NCBI GenBank assembly: GCA_021162325.1
Contig: JAGGYV010000280.1
Location: forward strand, 1-24,976
DNA length: 24,976 nucleotides
Origin: Desulfobacteraceae bacterium
GTDB lineage: Bacteria; Desulfobacterota; Desulfobacteria; Desulfobacterales; Desulfosalsimonadaceae
Direction of reading: 5' to 3'
Shown here: positions 1 through 7,755 of the stretch, in pieces
Numbering within the stretch: the first letter of the stretch is position 1
Layout: each line of letters begins with the position of its first letter
Program-made: the position numbers and the translations under genes
Notes under the pieces: generated by a model
The model's database searches: none
Seen by the model: only the letters and a program-made list of their open reading frames with translations
Told to the model about the DNA's origin: nothing

Positions 1-1
1 A

Positions 2-133
2 AACGTTGAGGCAAATATTATCACGGTGAATCACGCGGATATGATAGACGGAACCCCGATATTAGACATTAAGCCGCACATAGAGGACAAAAGAGATTGT
101 CCGAGCTGTCCGCAGGAATCAGGAGAACATTAA
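2..133 (+). CDS. TrmO/TsaA-like tRNA methyltransferase, C-terminal fragment (cut by window edge)
   Basis: The frame is open from base 2 and ends at TAA 131-133, giving 43 codons; the start lies outside the window. The peptide contains DMIDGTPILDIKPH, which matches the end of the TsaA/TrmO domain (typically D-x-x-DGTP-x-LDIKPY), followed by a short tail with CPSC. Family members such as E. coli TrmO use S-adenosylmethionine to methylate N6 of t6A37 in certain tRNAs. Many archaeal and deltaproteobacterial TsaA proteins are uncharacterised, so the substrate here is not established. The gene converges on the histidine kinase with 14 bases between stop codons. Only the domain end is visible, so catalytic completeness cannot be judged. 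Confidence 0.7.
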   Translation, partial: NVEANIITVNHADMIDGTPILDIKPHIEDKRDCPSCPQESGEH

Positions 134-147
134 AGGATAAATCGGTG

Positions 148-2340
148 TTATTTTTTAACCGGAACATGCACCGCCACCGTGGTTCCATTGCCCGGACTTC
201 CTGAAATTTTTATCTCCCCTCCAGCCGAATGGGCTCGTTCCATCATCCCCATCAATCCGAATGAATCCCGGTGGGCAATCTGATCCTCGGGTATACCAAC
301 CCCGTTATCTTTTACAATAAGTTCTATAATGCTGTTTTTTACTTTTAAGCGCACTTTGATATATGTCGCCTGTGAATGCCGGGTGATATTTGTGAGGGTT
401 TCCTGAAAAATCCGAAAAATTGTTGTGGAAAGCACGTCATTTAACTCAGGTTCTTCAGGATTAATCGTTATATCTGTTTTGATGCCTGTTCGTTTCTCAA
501 ACTCTTTTATCTGCCATTCCATTGCTGCTGCAAGTCCCAGATCATTTAATAGTCCGGGCCTCAGTTCCGAAATGATTCGCTGGACCGATTTGATGGCATT
601 GCCCACAAGCGAAATGGTTTTTTCAGCCTTTTTAACGGCTGTTTTTTCTTTTTCGGGAATTTTTCTTTTTAACCAGGAAAGGTCCAGTTTTATCGCGGTT
701 AATGCCTGTCCCAGATCATCATGAACCTCACGGGCAATGCGTATCCGCTCCTGTTCCCTTGTAGATTGGAGATATGCTGAAAGATTGCGCAATTTTTCAT
801 GAGATTTTGTCAGTTCCTCCTCCGCCTGCTTTCGAGTACTGATATCGCTGGAAATACCGCAAATACAGCTAAGCTCCCCTGAAGTATTAAAAATAGGGAA
901 TTTAATGGAAATATAGGTATGTATCCCGTCATCATGAAGAATGTTTTCCTCAAATTCAAGGGGCATGCCCGCTTCAATAACTTTTAAATCGTTTTTTATC
1001 AAAAGGTCTGATATCTCTCTGGGGAATATATCATTATCGGTTTTACCGATCATCTCTCTTCTAGTGGTATGAAACAGGGTTTCATACTGCCTGTTGACCA
1101 GAATATATTTTCCCTGTTTATTCTTAAGATAGATAACCGCCGGCGCGTTATCAATAATGGATTGCAGTTGCTTCTGGCTTGCCCGAAGTTCTTTTGCCGC
1201 CATTATTTTTTCTGTAACATTCTCTACTACGCCGATACCGCCTTGCACAGTGTTATCGTCAGAAATAAGCGGAATAAAATCTGCTTTTGTATAAGTTGTC
1301 TTGCCACCGGTTACAGACGAATATTTTCCTTCCAAATGCCGCGTTTTCCCATCTATAGAATCTCTCACTGCGGTTAACATCTGTTCATTTTTTACGTTTT
1401 CAAGCAGGTTAAAACCGATGAGATTTTTCATTGATGTTCCGGCTATTTCCGCTGATTGTTTGTTACACACGGTAATAATGCCCTGTTTGTCATAATGGAA
1501 AATGCCGATGGGGATTTTATTACAAATTAGACGATATTTTGTTTCACTTTTTTTCAGCGCTTCCTGGGCCTGCTTGCGATGAGTGATGTCAATGGCGGTT
1601 GCTGCAATTAAATGGGGGCTACCGTCGTCTTTTCTGATAATGAATCCGGTCATTAGCGTCGGAAAAACAGAACCGTCTTTTCGTACATGCCAGACTTCCT
1701 CGGCCGTGTAACCGCGCCCATTCATTAATTTTTCATTTAGCTTTCTTACGTGACCCATTTGATCTTTTGTGTGAAAAATTTCAAGATTTTTTCCTTCCAG
1801 TTCATCAGTACAAAATCCATGCATCGCGGCAAAGGTATCATTTATATAGATAAAATTTCCATCAAGATCCACTATCGCTGTGCCGTAATTTGCCTGGTCG
1901 GAAATTGTTTTAAATTTTTTCAATTCCGCTTCAGCAAATTTGCGTTCCGTTATATCTGACAGAACACCGTTGAAAAGAATACTGCCGTTTTTTTCAACGG
2001 ATTTGACAGAATTAATATTTATCCAGAACAAATCACCGTTTGATTTTTTGCACTCAATTTCCACATCCTGGAGAAATCCGTTTTTTTTAATCTCCGCAAT
2101 GAATTGTAACCGGTCTTCGGAATAGGCATAAATAGCAGTAACCATTTTTACTGCTTCAAGTGCCTGCTCAGGCGATTCGTACCCGAAAATTTCAGCGCAT
2201 TTCCGGTTCAGCATCAGGATCCTGCCGTCTATTCCAGTCTGGAAAAGACCTATGACAGAATTTTCATAAAAATTTTTGAATTTTTTTTCACTTGCTTGAA
2301 GCGCTTTTTTTAATTCCTCATAAGTTGGCTTGTCAGCCAT
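148..2340 (-). CDS. Soluble sensor histidine kinase with four PAS domains (NarL/LuxR-type, HisKA_3)
   Basis: This 730-residue protein shows a short helical N-terminus, four PAS-like domains (about 20-135, 140-257, 265-380, 388-505), a HisKA_3 dimerisation domain with phospho-acceptor His in REVHDDLGQ (about residue 540), and an HATPase_c domain with N box (FQETLTNITRH), DNGVGIPE and FGLMGMMERA. It should autophosphorylate and pass phosphate to a LuxR/NarL-type response regulator. No transmembrane segment or signal peptide is evident, so it probably senses a cytoplasmic ligand or redox state. I chose the ATG at 2340 because GGAGG lies 8 bases upstream. The same frame extends to a TTG at 2361, which lacks a comparable site. 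No response regulator is present in the window, so it is an orphan kinase here. Confidence 0.9.
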   Translation of the reverse strand: MADKPTYEELKKALQASEKKFKNFYENSVIGLFQTGIDGRILMLNRKCAEIFGYESPEQALEAVKMVTAIYAYSEDRLQFIAEIKKNGFLQDVEIECKKSNGDLFWININSVKSVEKNGSILFNGVLSDITERKFAEAELKKFKTISDQANYGTAIVDLDGNFIYINDTFAAMHGFCTDELEGKNLEIFHTKDQMGHVRKLNEKLMNGRGYTAEEVWHVRKDGSVFPTLMTGFIIRKDDGSPHLIAATAIDITHRKQAQEALKKSETKYRLICNKIPIGIFHYDKQGIITVCNKQSAEIAGTSMKNLIGFNLLENVKNEQMLTAVRDSIDGKTRHLEGKYSSVTGGKTTYTKADFIPLISDDNTVQGGIGVVENVTEKIMAAKELRASQKQLQSIIDNAPAVIYLKNKQGKYILVNRQYETLFHTTRREMIGKTDNDIFPREISDLLIKNDLKVIEAGMPLEFEENILHDDGIHTYISIKFPIFNTSGELSCICGISSDISTRKQAEEELTKSHEKLRNLSAYLQSTREQERIRIAREVHDDLGQALTAIKLDLSWLKRKIPEKEKTAVKKAEKTISLVGNAIKSVQRIISELRPGLLNDLGLAAAMEWQIKEFEKRTGIKTDITINPEEPELNDVLSTTIFRIFQETLTNITRHSQATYIKVRLKVKNSIIELIVKDNGVGIPEDQIAHRDSFGLMGMMERAHSAGGEIKISGSPGNGTTVAVHVPVKK

Positions 2341-2582
2341 TGGAAAATCCTCCAATTGCAAAAAAAATAAAGGGGCATACGTCTATATTTTTTAAATTCC
2401 ATGAGGTGGCTTTTTTCATATTTTTTTCATATTGTCATTTTTTTCCCGATGCCGTCATCAACATGTCAAAGCGGACTCTACCCAACCTACGGAAAACCGA
2501 GGTTTTCGTTCAGGCATTAATTAATCTGAAATGTAATCATACGATAAAAATAAGGGGTGCGCTATCCGTGTTTAGCGGATTT
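2341..2582. other. Intergenic region between glpD and the kinase gene
   Basis: These 242 bases are AT-rich and hold no convincing gene. Near the glpD stop there is a short inverted repeat (ATCCG at about 2565 with CGGAT at about 2577). It lacks a good T-run on the minus strand, so it is at best a weak glpD terminator. The kinase ribosome-binding site GGAGG lies at its left edge. Confidence 0.4.
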
Positions 2583-4220
2583 TTACTTCTGTGGCAGGAG
2601 AAAAGATGCATCCGCATTTTCTAATTCCTGTTCAAGTTTTGATTGATTCCAGTTGAGTTCTTTTGCCGCAACAATGGCAATTTTTTCAAGATTTTTTGTG
2701 CCGGGATGTCCTATATTGCCGATACCGGTTCGGCGCATGAGAATGTCATCAAGGTTTCTTGCCGATTCGTTTTGAACGGCATAAACGACCGACGCCAGGA
2801 TTTGTCCGTCTTCACATATAATTTCCGAAAGCGCCGGGTGTTTTTTTGCCATTTCCAAAACAGCATTGCTTTCCGAGCCGTAATTTCTGCCTAAAAATTC
2901 AACTGTCATGGGGTCGAAATCGGGGTGTTTATTTTTTAATTCGACCATAAACGTTTTCATGTCTTTTATTTCACATCCGGCCAGAAAGGCTTTGTCCGTG
3001 ATGGCATTTTTCGGCGTACGGTTTAATTTTTTTTCAGCCATTTTCATGACACTTTCTGCCAGATGCCGGCTGGTGGTGTATTTGCCGCCTTCTACGGTGA
3101 TCAATCCGTCAAAGCCGTCTGACGCATTATCGTATATTTCATATTTGCGGGAAGATTCATAGGTGCCTTCGGTCTGATCGTCCACTAAGGGCCGAAGTCC
3201 ACCCCAGGCATGTACCACATCATTGTATTTGAGGTTTCCATCGCCAATGGCGTCATTGGTGTCTTTAATCAGGGCTTCAATACTTTTTTTGCTGACTTTG
3301 TAATCATCCGGGTTTCCTTCATAATCCTTGTCGGTTGTCCCGATCAGCTGTAATCCCCGCCAGGGGATAGTAAAGAAATGCCGGCCCGAAGGCGTCCACA
3401 TTACTACCGCGTGTTGGGTTTTAAATTTTTTGGTCAAAATATGAATCCCTTCGGACCGTTTGATCTGATGTTTTGAATTTCCGGACTTGTCCGCAAGGTT
3501 TAAGATGATATCCGCCCATGGGCCCGCGCAGTTAATTACAAGGGAACCCTTTAAATCAACTGTGCTGCCGGATAAGGTGTCTTCCACCCGGACACCGTTC
3601 ACCTTGTGGTCATTGGAAAATAAGAATTCAATCACTTTTGTATAATTGGAGACTTCAGCCCCATGCCGGACAGCGGATTTTATAAATGCAAGGGTCAGTC
3701 TTTCCGGATAAATGCTCTGGCAGTCATAATAAATGGAGCCGCCGGTCATTCGATTGGATCTTACTTCCGGTTCCAGCTCCATAATTTTTGATTTCGGCAG
3801 CCAGGTATGGTGAGGCATATTCTTGCCTTTATCCCAGGTTCTGTTCCGATCATAGGAGAGAATATCATAGAGTGTCAGCCCGGCCCGGAGTAACCATTTA
3901 TTTCGTTTCAGATCTTTATAACCGGGAACCAGAAATTGAATCGGGTAAACAAGGTTTCCTGCAATATTTTCAAGAATCAGTCGTTCACGCAGGGATTCTC
4001 TAACAAGGCCGAGTTCCACATTCTGAAGATACCGGAGTCCGCCATGAATGAGCTTTGATGTGGCAGCAGAAGTGGCCCACCCGTAATCTTTTTTTTCAAC
4101 CAGAGCGACACTAAAGCCTCTGCTGGCGGCATCATACGCCACTGCCGCACCGGTAATCCCCCCCCCGATAACAATCAGGTCAAATGTTTTATTTTTATAA
4201 TTCTCAATGAACCGTTTCAT
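2583..4220 (-). CDS. glpD: FAD-dependent glycerol-3-phosphate dehydrogenase
   Basis: The product oxidises sn-glycerol 3-phosphate to dihydroxyacetone phosphate and passes electrons to the quinone pool at the inner membrane face. The 545 residues are the usual GlpD length. The N-terminus has the FAD dinucleotide-binding loop VIGGGITGAAVAYDAASRG (about 17-35) and the family signature SKLIHGGLRYL (about 55-65). The middle carries the DAO fold with GTTDKDYEGNP and the C-terminal part matches the DAO_C domain. The ATG at 4220 is the only start that keeps the FAD loop; an AAGGAG lies about 13 bases upstream, somewhat far. No glycerol kinase, facilitator or GlpR-like regulator lies nearby, so the gene is separated from the classical glp cluster. 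The likely role is glycerol or phospholipid-derived G3P use. Confidence 0.95.
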   Translation of the reverse strand: MKRFIENYKNKTFDLIVIGGGITGAAVAYDAASRGFSVALVEKKDYGWATSAATSKLIHGGLRYLQNVELGLVRESLRERLILENIAGNLVYPIQFLVPGYKDLKRNKWLLRAGLTLYDILSYDRNRTWDKGKNMPHHTWLPKSKIMELEPEVRSNRMTGGSIYYDCQSIYPERLTLAFIKSAVRHGAEVSNYTKVIEFLFSNDHKVNGVRVEDTLSGSTVDLKGSLVINCAGPWADIILNLADKSGNSKHQIKRSEGIHILTKKFKTQHAVVMWTPSGRHFFTIPWRGLQLIGTTDKDYEGNPDDYKVSKKSIEALIKDTNDAIGDGNLKYNDVVHAWGGLRPLVDDQTEGTYESSRKYEIYDNASDGFDGLITVEGGKYTTSRHLAESVMKMAEKKLNRTPKNAITDKAFLAGCEIKDMKTFMVELKNKHPDFDPMTVEFLGRNYGSESNAVLEMAKKHPALSEIICEDGQILASVVYAVQNESARNLDDILMRRTGIGNIGHPGTKNLEKIAIVAAKELNWNQSKLEQELENADASFLLPQK

Positions 4221-4640
4221 TTGTAAGTGTTTTCTCCTTCGAATTAAACCTATCCATAATCAATTGAAATGATAGATATGTTTATTTGTTGATACAGTGG
4301 TGAGGTGTCATTATGAAAAGTTTTTTACGAGATCGCCATATCTGGGTGACTTCTCAATAAATTCGGGCCGCAGCTCCTATTTTTTACGAGTTCATCAGTG
4401 TTAGTATCGCAATATACGGGTCGCCCGGAATTTTTAAGAACATGCATATCTGGTTTTTAAATATTTTTTTTGTACATAATTTCATGATATAAGATAAATA
4501 CACAACATAAAAATGCGAAGCAACGCCATCACTCTTATTGGCATTGCTTCGCGTTTGCTCGCCTCGTAACGACAGTCATGCGAAAGGGCGAGTAACCGGA
4601 TGAGTTTATGAATTAACAAATAAAATTTTGTTAAGAAGAT
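4221..4640. other. 420-base intergenic region with repeat fragments and a hairpin
   Basis: No gene is supported here. Two copies of the end motif TTTTTACGAG occur at about 4322-4331 and 4381-4390. The second, with its following TTCATCA, closely resembles the right end of the inverted-repeat element at 7401-7420, so these look like solo ends of that family. A strong hairpin sits at 4515-4552 (listed separately). CCTCGTAACGACAG at 4562-4575 resembles the repeat end at 19378-19391. The glpD promoter must lie in the left part, but I cannot pick out boxes with confidence. Confidence 0.5.
4515..4552 (-). terminator. Hairpin with T-rich tail, probable terminator of the LysR-trmJ unit
   Basis: Arms 4515-4528 and 4539-4552 pair at 13 of 14 positions (GCGAAGCAA-x-GCCA with TGGC-x-TTGCTTCGC) around a 10-base loop. 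Read on the minus strand the stem is followed at once by ATTTTTATG, as in an intrinsic terminator. It lies about 90 bases past the trmJ stop. The stem words GAAGCAA and TTGCTTCG also occur in the widespread palindromic repeat family seen at 19282-19391, so a repeat may have been co-opted as terminator. Confidence 0.55.
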
Positions 4641-5423
4641 TTAATCGGAAATATCGAGCGCCGGGTCCGGTGAATTATCATTTTTTCCGTCCACATAACA
4701 TTTCTTCCCATACCAGTTGACCTGGCGGCAGATTCCCCTGATGATACTGACTTCCCTTGCACGCAACGGAATGCGGGAAAAGAAGCGTCTAAGTTTGTTC
4801 ATCCAGTAATCCGGGTTTTCCGGCAGAATATAATCGATTCTGACCAGGATGTCTTTTAACTGGTCATACATTCCGTCAAGTTCATGACGGGATGCCAGGC
4901 GGGGTGAAAAGGGTGATTTGTTTTTTCGGCTGGCCTGAAAGATTTCATAGCAGATGATCATGACCGACTGGGCCAGGTTAATGGATGAAAAATCGGCAGT
5001 GGGGATATTGATTAAAACATGACAGCGCCTGATTTCTTCATTGGTCAGTCCCCGGTCCTCAGGTCCGAAAACAATTGCCACCGGGTTGTCGGCAGTAATT
5101 GAAACAAGCCGATCGGCCAGGTCGGCGGGTTTTTGAACTGACTGACGCTCACCACCCAATCTGGCGGTTGTCCCCACAACATAACTCATTGAGGAAACAG
5201 CAGATTCCAGATTGTCATATCGTTTAATCTGTTCGACCATTTCAGCCGAGTCATGGGTGGCCAGTCGCATGATTTTTTCAATATCATAATTTTCAGGATC
5301 GACAACAATGAGTTTGTTCAGTCCCATGTTTCGCATAGCCCGAACGGCAGAACCGATATTTTCGGGAAACCTCGGCCGGTTGAGTACAATATGAATGTTT
5401 TCTAAATTTATTTTTTGTTCCAT
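4641..5423 (-). CDS. trmJ: TrmJ-type tRNA 2'-O-methyltransferase (SPOUT family)
   Basis: The protein is a SAM-dependent RNA 2'-O-ribose methyltransferase of the TrmH/SPOUT class. TrmJ members methylate the ribose of residue 32 in the tRNA anticodon loop. All three SPOUT motifs are visible: ENIGSAVRAM (about 21-30), VFGPEDRGLTNEE (about 118-130) and INIPTADFSSINLAQSV (about 138-154), which form the trefoil-knot SAM pocket. A C-terminal helical extension of about 85 residues gives the 260-residue length typical of TrmJ. The start ATG at 5423 is 9 bases after the LysR stop, so the two are probably co-transcribed. No strong ribosome-binding site directly precedes it. Target position (32 versus 34) cannot be proved from sequence. 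Confidence 0.88.
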   Translation of the reverse strand: MEQKINLENIHIVLNRPRFPENIGSAVRAMRNMGLNKLIVVDPENYDIEKIMRLATHDSAEMVEQIKRYDNLESAVSSMSYVVGTTARLGGERQSVQKPADLADRLVSITADNPVAIVFGPEDRGLTNEEIRRCHVLINIPTADFSSINLAQSVMIICYEIFQASRKNKSPFSPRLASRHELDGMYDQLKDILVRIDYILPENPDYWMNKLRRFFSRIPLRAREVSIIRGICRQVNWYGKKCYVDGKNDNSPDPALDISD

Positions 5424-5432
5424 AATAATATT

Positions 5433-6326
5433 TTACTTGAACCTCTCTTCCAGAAAATCAATAAACGCCCTGCATAGGGGCGATGCGGTCCGGTCTTGAT
5501 GCGTGGTCAGGTAAAAGCTGCGTTTGAGATCCACCCCTTTAATTGCCAAAGCTTTAAGCGTGCCGGCTTCCAGTTCCTCTTTAACCGCTCTTGTTGAAAA
5601 AATTGAAACCCCGACATTGTTTTTGATCCCCTGGATAACTGCGGCAGTGCTCCCCAGTTGTGCGATAACATTTACCGAATTTATATTTTTGGCGATTTTT
5701 GAAAAGCTGTTTTGAATGGATTTTAATGTACCCGATCCCTGCTCGCGGATGATAAACGGTTCAGTAAACAGCATGTCAATGCTGACATGATCTTTAGCAG
5801 CCCATTTATGGTCGCTTCGAATAATCAGGCTCATTTCATCTTCAATCAGTTTTTTTTGGTTAATCCGCTTCAGGTCGGTTTTGGCGCCCACAATGGCAAG
5901 TTCTAATTTGTAATCTACAATATCATTTATGATTTGATCGGTGTCACCGATAATTACTGAAATATTAACATCATTAAATTTTTTTAAAAAATGACCGATT
6001 TCCTGAGGAATGATATAATTGCCCGGGATGGTGCTACCCCCAATAGTCAGTCCGCCGCTGACGTTACCTATAAATTCTGCCATGGCGGTTTCAGTTTCTT
6101 CAAAAAGCGACAGGAGTTTTCCCGTGTAATCATAGAGAAGTTCTCCTGCTTTGGTCGGGAGCGCCTGCTTTCCCAGACGGTCCACAAGCCGGCATTCATA
6201 ATGATTTTCCAGTTCTTTAATATGGCTGCTGATGGTGGGTTGCGTCAGATTGACGACTTTTGACGCATTTGAAAAACCCTTATGTTCGATCACTTTCTGA
6301 AAAACTTTTAAATGCCATAAGTCCAT
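5433..6326 (-). CDS. LysR-family regulator, selenium-metabolism-associated type
   Basis: This 297-residue LysR-type transcription factor begins MDLWHLKVFQKV and carries the N-terminal winged helix-turn-helix (about 5-65, with NLTQPTISSHIKELE and LPTKAGELL). A periplasmic-binding-protein-like effector domain follows (about 90-295), with GGSTIPGNYIIP and LAIVGAK. This wording matches, from memory, the LysR subfamily found beside yedF and other selenium genes in anaerobes. I chose the ATG at 6326 because GAGG sits 8 bases upstream; an ATG 18 bases earlier at 6344 is in frame but less well placed. It diverges from yedF across 228 bases containing a perfect 16-bp palindrome, the usual layout for a LysR protein controlling itself and its neighbour. 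The effector is unknown. Confidence 0.85.
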   Translation of the reverse strand: MDLWHLKVFQKVIEHKGFSNASKVVNLTQPTISSHIKELENHYECRLVDRLGKQALPTKAGELLYDYTGKLLSLFEETETAMAEFIGNVSGGLTIGGSTIPGNYIIPQEIGHFLKKFNDVNISVIIGDTDQIINDIVDYKLELAIVGAKTDLKRINQKKLIEDEMSLIIRSDHKWAAKDHVSIDMLFTEPFIIREQGSGTLKSIQNSFSKIAKNINSVNVIAQLGSTAAVIQGIKNNVGVSIFSTRAVKEELEAGTLKALAIKGVDLKRSFYLTTHQDRTASPLCRAFIDFLEERFK

Positions 6327-6423
6327 ATTTGATGCCTCTTGCATTTTTTGAGTGAATCATGCCTTCTTCAAGAATCGTAAATTGGGTTAAAAAGTGCGTA
6401 TTGATTTTATCAATCATAAACCG

Positions 6424-6439
6424 ATTTTCTATAGAAAAT
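6424..6439. promoter_or_regulatory. Perfect 16-bp palindrome, candidate LysR operator
   Basis: ATTTTCTATAGAAAAT is a perfect palindrome in the divergent LysR-yedF promoter region and contains the T-N11-A pattern typical of LysR-type recognition sites. It lies about 50 bases upstream of the start point predicted for yedF. Operator function is inferred from layout. Confidence 0.55.
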
Positions 6440-6445
6440 GACAAT

Positions 6446-6474
6446 TTGTATTATTGAAAAATACAATATATATA
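6446..6474 (+). promoter_or_regulatory. Candidate yedF promoter overlapping a 7-bp inverted repeat
   Basis: TTGTAT at 6446-6451 and TATATA at 6469-6474 are separated by 17 bases, an acceptable sigma-70-type pair. The same stretch has the inverted repeat TTGTATT (6446-6452) and AATACAA (6460-6466), which could be a second regulator half-site pair. The region is AT-rich, so chance boxes are likely. Confidence 0.35.
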
Positions 6475-6554
6475 AATTATTTTAGAATCGCAAATAAGAT
6501 AATCCAGTAAAAAGTAACATGATGGCTATGATGCCAGCATTTTTAGGAGGAATA

Positions 6555-7154
6555 ATGAAACAGATTGATGCCCGGAAGCTTTCCTGTCCGGCCCCTGTCC
6601 TGGCTGCAAAAGAAGCTGTTGAGAATGAACGGCCCGGGATGATACAGGTGCTTGTTGATAATGATGCGGCCAAACAAAATGTGTGCCGTTTTTTGGAATC
6701 CCAATCATACCAGGTCGAATTTCAGGCCGAAGGGACAGATTTTCTGGTCACGGGAACCACGGATGGCAAACCGGCCCTGGAAAGAGAGGTTGTGAGGGTT
6801 TCTGAAGACGGTGAAACCGAAAAAATAATGGTTATGATTGCAACTGACCGCATGGGATATGGCGATGATGAATTGGGATTAAAGCTGTTGATCAGTTTTA
6901 TCAAAACATTAAAAGAAATGGGGCCGGAACTGTGGCGGCTTGTTTTTGTCAATAACGGGGTCAAGCTGACAATTACCGGCTCTGAAGTTCTGGATGATAT
7001 CAAAGAACTTGCAGACAGTGGTGTCCATATACTGGTTTGCGGCACCTGCCTGATGCACTTTAATATTTTAGAAGAAAAACAGGTCGGGGAAACCACCAAT
7101 ATGCTCGATATTGTGACAGCCATGCAATTAGCCAACAAAGTCATCAACATATAA
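6555..7154 (+). CDS. yedF: Sulfurtransferase-like selenium metabolism protein YedF
   Basis: The 199-residue product joins an N-terminal TusA/SirA-like domain, with the CPxP motif as SCPAPV (Cys11), to a C-terminal DsrE-like domain that carries CGTC (Cys162 and Cys165). Fusions of this kind form the YedF family, which tracks with selenium utilisation genes in bacteria and probably handles sulfane sulfur or selenium through the conserved cysteines. The exact reaction is not known. The ATG at 6555 is preceded by AGGAGG 4-5 bases upstream. The frame stays open further upstream to ATGs at 6519-6534, but these have no such site. It diverges from the LysR regulator. No selD or selA is in the window, and no in-frame TGA suggesting selenocysteine was seen. 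Confidence 0.88.
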   Translation: MKQIDARKLSCPAPVLAAKEAVENERPGMIQVLVDNDAAKQNVCRFLESQSYQVEFQAEGTDFLVTGTTDGKPALEREVVRVSEDGETEKIMVMIATDRMGYGDDELGLKLLISFIKTLKEMGPELWRLVFVNNGVKLTITGSEVLDDIKELADSGVHILVCGTCLMHFNILEEKQVGETTNMLDIVTAMQLANKVINI

Positions 7155-7190
7155 GAACGATTTCCAATTTCACCGCATATACTGCGTCAA

Positions 7191-7232
7191 ATGCCGTCCC
7201 GCATAGAACTGACTATAGCGAGACGGCATTTT
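7191..7232 (+). terminator. Intrinsic terminator after yedF
   Basis: ATGCCGTC (7191-7198) pairs with GACGGCAT (7222-7229), extended by CGC/GCG after a mismatch, and the stem runs into TTTT at 7229-7232. It lies 37 bases past the yedF stop, on the same strand. Confidence 0.7.
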
Positions 7233-7266
7233 CCTTGTATCTGCAATAAACTTGAAAACCGTTAAA
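7229..7266 (+). repeat. Direct repeat, left copy (about 38 bp)
   Basis: This copy begins with the terminator T-run and reads TTTCCTTGTATCTGC, then AAACTTGAAAA. The same text with a few changes recurs at 7664-7701, about 435 bases away. The two copies bracket the pair of inverted-repeat elements between them. Confidence 0.7.
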
Positions 7267-7276
7267 TTTGATGGCG

Positions 7277-7412
7277 TCGTAAAAAGTCCCATCTACTGCG
7301 TTATAGCGGTTTTTCAGTCTTTCAAGATACTACATGTATGATTTCGATCCTGAAAAACCACTACGCCTTGTATATGGAACTTTTACCTTAGCCATCCGGC
7401 GACTTTTTACGA
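7277..7412. repeat. Inverted-repeat element A (MITE-like, 136 bp)
   Basis: The ends TCGTAAAAAGTC (7277-7288) and GACTTTTTACGA (7401-7412) are perfect inverted repeats. An inner inverted repeat (GGTTTTTCAG at about 7308 with CTGAAAAACC at about 7351) makes the whole unit foldable into a long hairpin. A 9-bp direct repeat AAATTTGAT flanks it (7264-7272 and 7420-7428), as a target duplication might. There is no coding capacity. Confidence 0.65.
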
Positions 7413-7432
7413 GTTTATCAAATTTGATAGTC

Positions 7433-7569
7433 TCGTAAAAAGTCAGATTCCGACGGCAAAGTATAAAAGTTCAAATTCAAGGCGTGCAAATTCTGAGTGA
7501 TGATATGTACTTAGTGTACTTTGAAGAAACGAGGACTGCAGCGCAACAAAGAATTTGGACTTTTTACGA
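7433..7569. repeat. Inverted-repeat element B (MITE-like, 137 bp)
   Basis: It has the same 12-bp ends as element A: TCGTAAAAAGTC at 7433-7444 and GACTTTTTACGA at 7558-7569. The interior differs but the length is nearly equal. A near copy of its right end (7538-7578) occurs at 17919-17959 with one mismatch, proving dispersal within the replicon. The junction between A and B (7401-7444) is itself a 44-bp near-perfect palindrome centred on TATCAAATTTGATA. Confidence 0.7.
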
Positions 7570-7663
7570 AGCCGTTAAAGATCTCCCTGCATACAAAACA
7601 GTATAGCAGGAAGATTTTTGCCTTGCATCTTCAGCAATCTCACCAATCCCTATAACTGCTCAA

Positions 7664-7701
7664 ATTTCCTTGTATCTGCGGCAAACTTGAAAATCGTTTA
7701 A
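7664..7701 (+). repeat. Direct repeat, right copy (about 38 bp)
   Basis: Second copy of the repeat at 7229-7266, differing at a handful of positions. It lies just before REP copy 1 at 7712. The stretch 7570-7663 between element B and this copy shows no gene. Confidence 0.7.
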
Positions 7702-7711
7702 CCGGGGACCT

Positions 7712-7743
7712 CTCGTTCCCACGGTCCTCCGTGGGAATGCATA
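7712..7743 (+). repeat. REP hairpin, copy 1
   Basis: A 32-base unit: CTCG, then the palindromic core TTCCCACGG-TCCT-CCGTGGGAA, then TGCATA. It lies 12 bases past the transposase stop codon. The same 32 bases occur at 8300-8331 (inverted) and 8477-8508 (same orientation). Confidence 0.85.
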
Positions 7744-7755
7744 TGAATATCAGAA

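Noticed and set aside
6722..7150. Minus-strand open frame of 142 codons within yedF
   Set aside because: It is the antisense shadow of yedF; the composition is Ser/Thr rich with no family resemblance, while yedF has clear motifs and a ribosome-binding site.
6555..7154. Selenocysteine codon or SECIS element in yedF
   Set aside because: The frame has no internal TGA and ends at TAA.
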